In this document: in pieces, positions 60,492 through 64,000 of the stretch | Numbering within the stretch: position 1 is the first letter of the stretch | Layout: each line of letters begins with the position of its first letter | Assembly (NCBI RefSeq): GCF_007830595.1 | Contig: NZ_VLLD01000008.1 | DNA length: 64,000 nucleotides | Direction: 5' to 3' (one strand) | From: Treponema_B putidum | GTDB lineage: Bacteria; Spirochaetota; Spirochaetia; Treponematales; Treponemataceae | Made by a program: the position numbers and the translations under genes | The notes under the pieces: generated by a model | Databases searched by the model: none | What the model was told of the DNA's origin: nothing | Seen by the model: only the letters and a program-made list of their open reading frames with translations

Positions 60492-62024
60492 ATGGCTAGT
60501 TCAAAAAAGATTGCTGCTTCCATAGGGGGCATTATAGTTTTTGTTTTGGGAGTAATTGCTTTCGTTGCGGCTCCTATGATTACGGATCGGGCTTCTCAAG
60601 GTTTTAAAGTCGTCGGTAAATGGGGTAAGGTAAGAATAGATAACAGTTCATCATCTCCTTTTGTGGATCAATATCACTTTTTGGCTAATTATGTTGAACG
60701 CCAAAAAATGGAGCCTGAAGATTCTCAAATGAGAGAATATTTTTGGCAGCAAATTTCTTATTTGGCTTTTAGGGCTGCTGTTGTGCAGGTAGCTATGGAG
60801 GATGAGGTTATAAGTGCAGGATACCGTGTTCCGCAATTCCGTATAAATAAGGATTTAATAAACTATTATTTGGATGAAAACGGTGTTTATTCCGAAAGCA
60901 AATATCAGAACACTCCCGAAACTACGCGTGTTACATATCGAAAAGAAATTGAAAAATACATTAAGGATAATCGTTATATAGAAGATTTGTTCGGAAACGG
61001 AAGCGGGTATGGGCTTAAAACCTCTTCCAAGGAAACGGATTTTATTGTCGATATGGCAAAAAAAGAAAGAAGCTTTAAATATGTTGTTTTTAATTTGAGC
61101 CTTTATCCTTCTTCCGAAATCGTAAAATACGGAAAAGAGCATAGCGATCTTTTTACAAGTTATGATTTATCCTTATTAAGCTATCCTACCGAAGAAGAAG
61201 CAAAGAAGATGCTGGCCTCGCTTAAAAGCGGAGAGGTAAGTTTTGAAGATGCCGTTATTTTAAATGCAACAAAAACTCTTACTGATGACAACGGAAAGAT
61301 TACTTCAAATTATCGAACGGATATAAATAGATATTTCCCCGATAATGAGCACCTTAAGGCTGTTTTAGCTTTAAAGCCTTCCGATTTTAGTCCCGTTGTT
61401 TTAATGCAAAACGGAATGTTCGGAATTGTAAGGTGTAATGCTGTACCTTCTCTTCCCGATTTTGAAAGTGAGACTCTTATTTCAAATATTCGAAATTACA
61501 TGAATCGAAATGAAAAAGGTTTGCTTGAAGATTATGTTATTCAGACTGCAAATAAATTTGCAGAAGCCGCAAGAGTTTCAGGGTTTGAAAAAGCCGCTGA
61601 AGATTTTAAAGAAACAACTTTAACCGTTGAAACTTCAAATTTATTCGGCATAAACTACGGAAATGCAAGCTCTCTTCCGCCTCTTCCGTCTCAAGGTATT
61701 TTTGCAGCTCTTGAAAAAAATGAACCTTTCTTTAAAAAAGCTTTTGCCTTAAAGAGCGGAGAAATTTCCGATCCGATTCTTGCGGGATCCGAAGTTGCAG
61801 TATTAACTCTTGAAGAAGAAAAAGAAATTGATGAGTACACTATTGACCGCACTAAAAAGGATTACCAAAATCAAGCAGGTGCTTGGTTTCCATATTATCA
61901 TATAGCGGCTATTATGAGTATGCAGGGTATGAACTATCCTCTTCCTATTGCTCATAAAACCTTTATGGATTATGTTTTTACAAATTCCAAATTCCAAGAT
62001 AATTTTGGGAACCTGTTTAAATAA
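60492..62024 (+). CDS. SurA/PpiD-like periplasmic chaperone
   Basis: 510 residues. One N-terminal transmembrane helix (GGIIVFVLGVIAFVAAPMI) is followed by a helical SurA-like region and a parvulin-like segment (LLSYPTEEEAKKMLASLKSGEVSFEDAV) with a degenerate second half (SDPILAGSEVAVLTLEEEKE). It would help fold exported or outer-membrane proteins. I start at 60492 after GAGG; the longer frame from 60444 has no site. The neighbouring MptE-like gene begins two bases past its stop. Confidence 0.8.
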   Translation: MASSKKIAASIGGIIVFVLGVIAFVAAPMITDRASQGFKVVGKWGKVRIDNSSSSPFVDQYHFLANYVERQKMEPEDSQMREYFWQQISYLAFRAAVVQVAMEDEVISAGYRVPQFRINKDLINYYLDENGVYSESKYQNTPETTRVTYRKEIEKYIKDNRYIEDLFGNGSGYGLKTSSKETDFIVDMAKKERSFKYVVFNLSLYPSSEIVKYGKEHSDLFTSYDLSLLSYPTEEEAKKMLASLKSGEVSFEDAVILNATKTLTDDNGKITSNYRTDINRYFPDNEHLKAVLALKPSDFSPVVLMQNGMFGIVRCNAVPSLPDFESETLISNIRNYMNRNEKGLLEDYVIQTANKFAEAARVSGFEKAAEDFKETTLTVETSNLFGINYGNASSLPPLPSQGIFAALEKNEPFFKKAFALKSGEISDPILAGSEVAVLTLEEEKEIDEYTIDRTKKDYQNQAGAWFPYYHIAAIMSMQGMNYPLPIAHKTFMDYVFTNSKFQDNFGNLFK

Positions 62025-62026
62025 TA

Positions 62027-63754
62027 ATGACTGCAAATAATGAAAAACCTGAGCTAATTCCGATTGACTCAGGTTTTTCGGTTTTATACAAGGGAAAGTA
62101 CTTATATTCAAAACGCTCACCGCAAAAAAATATCCTACAATTAATTTCTTCTATTGTAATTCAAAATGAAACATTGGTTCTTTGTGTATCTCCGGCTTTG
62201 GGATACGGATTAAAAGAGCTCATTAAAAAACTTCCGGAGGATTCTTTTGCTCTCGGTCTGGAAGCTGATGAAGAGTTGTTGAATCTTTCAAAAAGCGAAA
62301 TCGATAAAAACATTTTAGAATATCCTAAATTCTTATATGCAGGAACGGATTCGATAACTATCTTATTAAACCGGCTTGATGATTTTATTAAAGGAAAAAA
62401 AATTAGACGCGTTATAAGAATAGATTTTTCGGGCGGAGCGGCTTTTAATCAAACCTTTTATTCTCAAGCCTTTGATTTTATCTCTCAATATATTTCGCAA
62501 ATATGGATTAACCGATTAACACTAATTCAATTCGGCAGAAATTATGCCCGTAATTTTTTTAAAAACTATTATTCAATTTTACGGTCTATTTCAAAGACTT
62601 CCGATAAAACTTCGGCTTTAAATATAAATTCTCGTTTCGGTTCTTTAATTGAAAAATCGATTAATAGGCCTATCATTGTAATAGGGGCGGGGCCGTCCCT
62701 TGATTCTTCCATTGAATTTATAAAAGAAAATAGGAACAGGCTTTTTGTTCTTGCAGTCGATGCTGTTTTTGCAGGGCTTTATCCCGAAATAAGACCTGAT
62801 GCTGTAGTTTTGCTTGAGTCTCAATATTGGATTCAAAAAGCCTTTATCGGTATTGCAGACTCAGGTATTCCAGTTATTGCCGATCTTACTGCTAATCCTT
62901 CTTTGATCGTAAAGTTAAATGGAAATAAAGCTTTTTTCTTTACCGATTATTCCGCTCAAGATTCCTTAGCAAGCTCTTTTTTTTACGCTTTAAAAGAAAA
63001 AAATATTTTACCTTTAAGACTTGAAGCTATGGGCTCTGTGGGGCTTGCTGCCTTAGCCCTTGCCGAAAGATTGGCTTTTGACGGTCTTCCTATTTTTCAC
63101 ACGGGTTTGGATTTTTCGTGGGGGCAGGGATTCAGTCATTCAAAATTAAGCTATCAAGTTAAAAATATATTTTCGGATATTTCCAAAATAAAAAGTCTTT
63201 ACACGGGAGAATCTTTGTTTCCGAATAAGCTTAGTTTTGAAAAGGGTAAAAACGGCAGTCTTGCTTTGACTTCTCCTAATTTAAAAAATTACGGAGAGCT
63301 TTATAAAAAACTTTTTGCTTCTAAAGAAAACTTTTTTGATATAGGGCAATCAGGTTTGGAGCTAAATTCAAAAAAAATAAGCTTTGATACGGCAAAAAAA
63401 ATCATAGACGATTTTTATTCGTGTTATGAAGCATCTTGTTTTATAAATAAAAATAATGATAAAAAAAATTTTATAAGCTATGATTATGCAGATAAAGAAA
63501 AAGCGATAAAAGATTTTTTAATTTCCGAAAAAGAAAAACTTCTTAGGCTCAAAAGTATTTTTACCGGAAAAATAAATTCTTCTGATGCAGAAATTAAAAC
63601 TCTTCTTTTGTCTATGCCTTATCTATATCTTCATTTTCCGGATTATAATTCCTTATCCGAAACCTTCTTGGATAAACATTTTTTATCCCGTGTAAGAATT
63701 GAGATAGAATATTTTTTAAAAATACATCTGACAAATGAAAATTTTATCAATTAA
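62027..63754 (+). CDS. MptE/Maf-like DUF115 protein
   Basis: 575 residues. The central DUF115/MptE region holds the motif VIGAGPSLDSSIEFIKENRNRLFVLAVDAVF (about residues 222-252) and the later FHTGLDFSWG. Relatives include 6-hydroxymethylpterin diphosphokinase-like proteins of archaea and the Campylobacter motility accessory factors that modify flagellins. In a spirochaete with flagellins a role in glycan transfer to FlaB is possible but unproven. There is no leader: it starts two bases past the SurA-like stop. Confidence 0.8.
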   Translation: MTANNEKPELIPIDSGFSVLYKGKYLYSKRSPQKNILQLISSIVIQNETLVLCVSPALGYGLKELIKKLPEDSFALGLEADEELLNLSKSEIDKNILEYPKFLYAGTDSITILLNRLDDFIKGKKIRRVIRIDFSGGAAFNQTFYSQAFDFISQYISQIWINRLTLIQFGRNYARNFFKNYYSILRSISKTSDKTSALNINSRFGSLIEKSINRPIIVIGAGPSLDSSIEFIKENRNRLFVLAVDAVFAGLYPEIRPDAVVLLESQYWIQKAFIGIADSGIPVIADLTANPSLIVKLNGNKAFFFTDYSAQDSLASSFFYALKEKNILPLRLEAMGSVGLAALALAERLAFDGLPIFHTGLDFSWGQGFSHSKLSYQVKNIFSDISKIKSLYTGESLFPNKLSFEKGKNGSLALTSPNLKNYGELYKKLFASKENFFDIGQSGLELNSKKISFDTAKKIIDDFYSCYEASCFINKNNDKKNFISYDYADKEKAIKDFLISEKEKLLRLKSIFTGKINSSDAEIKTLLLSMPYLYLHFPDYNSLSETFLDKHFLSRVRIEIEYFLKIHLTNENFIN

Positions 63755-63832
63755 GAAAATGCCAAAGCTTTAGTAAAATTCATGAGGATATGTAAATAGG
63801 CAATTGGAAATTTAAAAACTTTTGTCCTGAGT

Positions 63833-64000
63833 TTAGTCCTCTTGATAGTATTTTGCTTGTGCATTCCAAAGTTCATAGTACTTGCCGCTTACATCGGAAA
63901 CGAGCTCATTATGATTTCCGTATTGAACAAGACTGCCTTCATCCATAACGGCAATTTTATCGCAGAATTTACAAGATGAAAGCCGGTGCGAAATATAGAT
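63833..64000 (-). CDS. ABC transporter ATPase C-terminus (partial)
   Basis: The last 56 codons of an ABC exporter: H-loop IYISHRLSSCKFCDKIAVMDEGSLVQYGNHNELV and a tail ending NAQAKYYQED. The gene continues beyond the right edge. No statement on its membrane domain is possible. It is transcribed toward the MptE-like gene, convergently. Confidence 0.85.
   Translation of the reverse strand: MYISHRLSSCKFCDKIAVMDEGSLVQYGNHNELVSDVSGKYYELWNAQAKYYQED

Noticed and set aside
1..64000. CRISPR array, insertion sequence or prophage
   Set aside because: No regularly spaced repeats, no transposase gene with terminal inverted repeats and no phage genes were seen; the Rpn proteins are not standard insertion sequences.

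Overview
The window is spirochaetal, most likely from an oral Treponema close to T. denticola. The evidence is: a FlaB-type periplasmic flagellin; FlgF, FlgG and FlgJ-like genes behind sigma28-type promoters; a PyrD-PyrK fusion; a Trep_Strep (MptD) membrane protein; AT-rich DNA; and Ig-like/leucine-rich-repeat lipoproteins typical of the group. Species assignment is inference, because no 16S gene or database search was available.

Layout. 1-9430 (minus) is a housekeeping block: lemA and a TPM-domain partner, a glycerophosphodiesterase, a patatin lipase, a NusG-II protein, a NeuB/SpsE-like synthase, a J-domain protein, a membrane protein, dinB and a truncated exported protein. 9646-21381 holds argS, comF, radC, a D,D-carboxypeptidase, asnS, the pyrDK fusion, a formate/nitrite channel, a beta-hydroxyacid dehydrogenase, pyrE and a TVP38 protein. 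21502-25044 is flagellar: flaB diverges from flgF-flgG-flgJ, each side with a sigma28-like promoter. 25190-29342 holds rtcB and a run of small unknown membrane or lipoprotein genes, two of them under 60 codons. 29343-33325 is rearranged: a 164-bp near-identical direct repeat flanks a SemiSWEET gene and a broken TPM gene, and beyond it lie an Imm26-like gene and a chemotaxis-receptor remnant.

33327-50768 is a transporter island: a MATE exporter, three pairs of ABC half-transporters, a TetR regulator, a G+C-rich alpha/beta hydrolase, and an ECF-type module (S component, EcfT, double EcfA) transcribed from a strong promoter at 50768. Reading down the minus strand gives S component, EcfT, EcfA, two ABC half-transporters, TetR, hydrolase, two ABC half-transporters. 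This is the best candidate for an uncharacterised system, perhaps uptake of a metallophore or another small molecule; that function is inference from gene content.

50806-57349 is accessory DNA: an AAA/PD-(D/E)XK protein, an Ig/LRR lipoprotein, a 230-residue unknown, a broken Rpn nuclease, fabZ, a CAP-domain lipoprotein and an intact Rpn nuclease. 57465-64000 holds murE, a pnkp remnant, the intact TPM gene, tRNA-Lys(UUU), a SurA-like chaperone, an MptE-like protein and the tail of another ABC exporter.

Two themes run through the window. First, several housekeeping genes (argS, asnS, murE) have a good -35/-10 box whose predicted start of transcription lies within a few bases of the ATG, so their mRNAs may be leaderless. 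Second, long perfect or near-perfect palindromes, sometimes three in tandem, sit between genes; some share arm or loop sequence and look like a dispersed repeat family.
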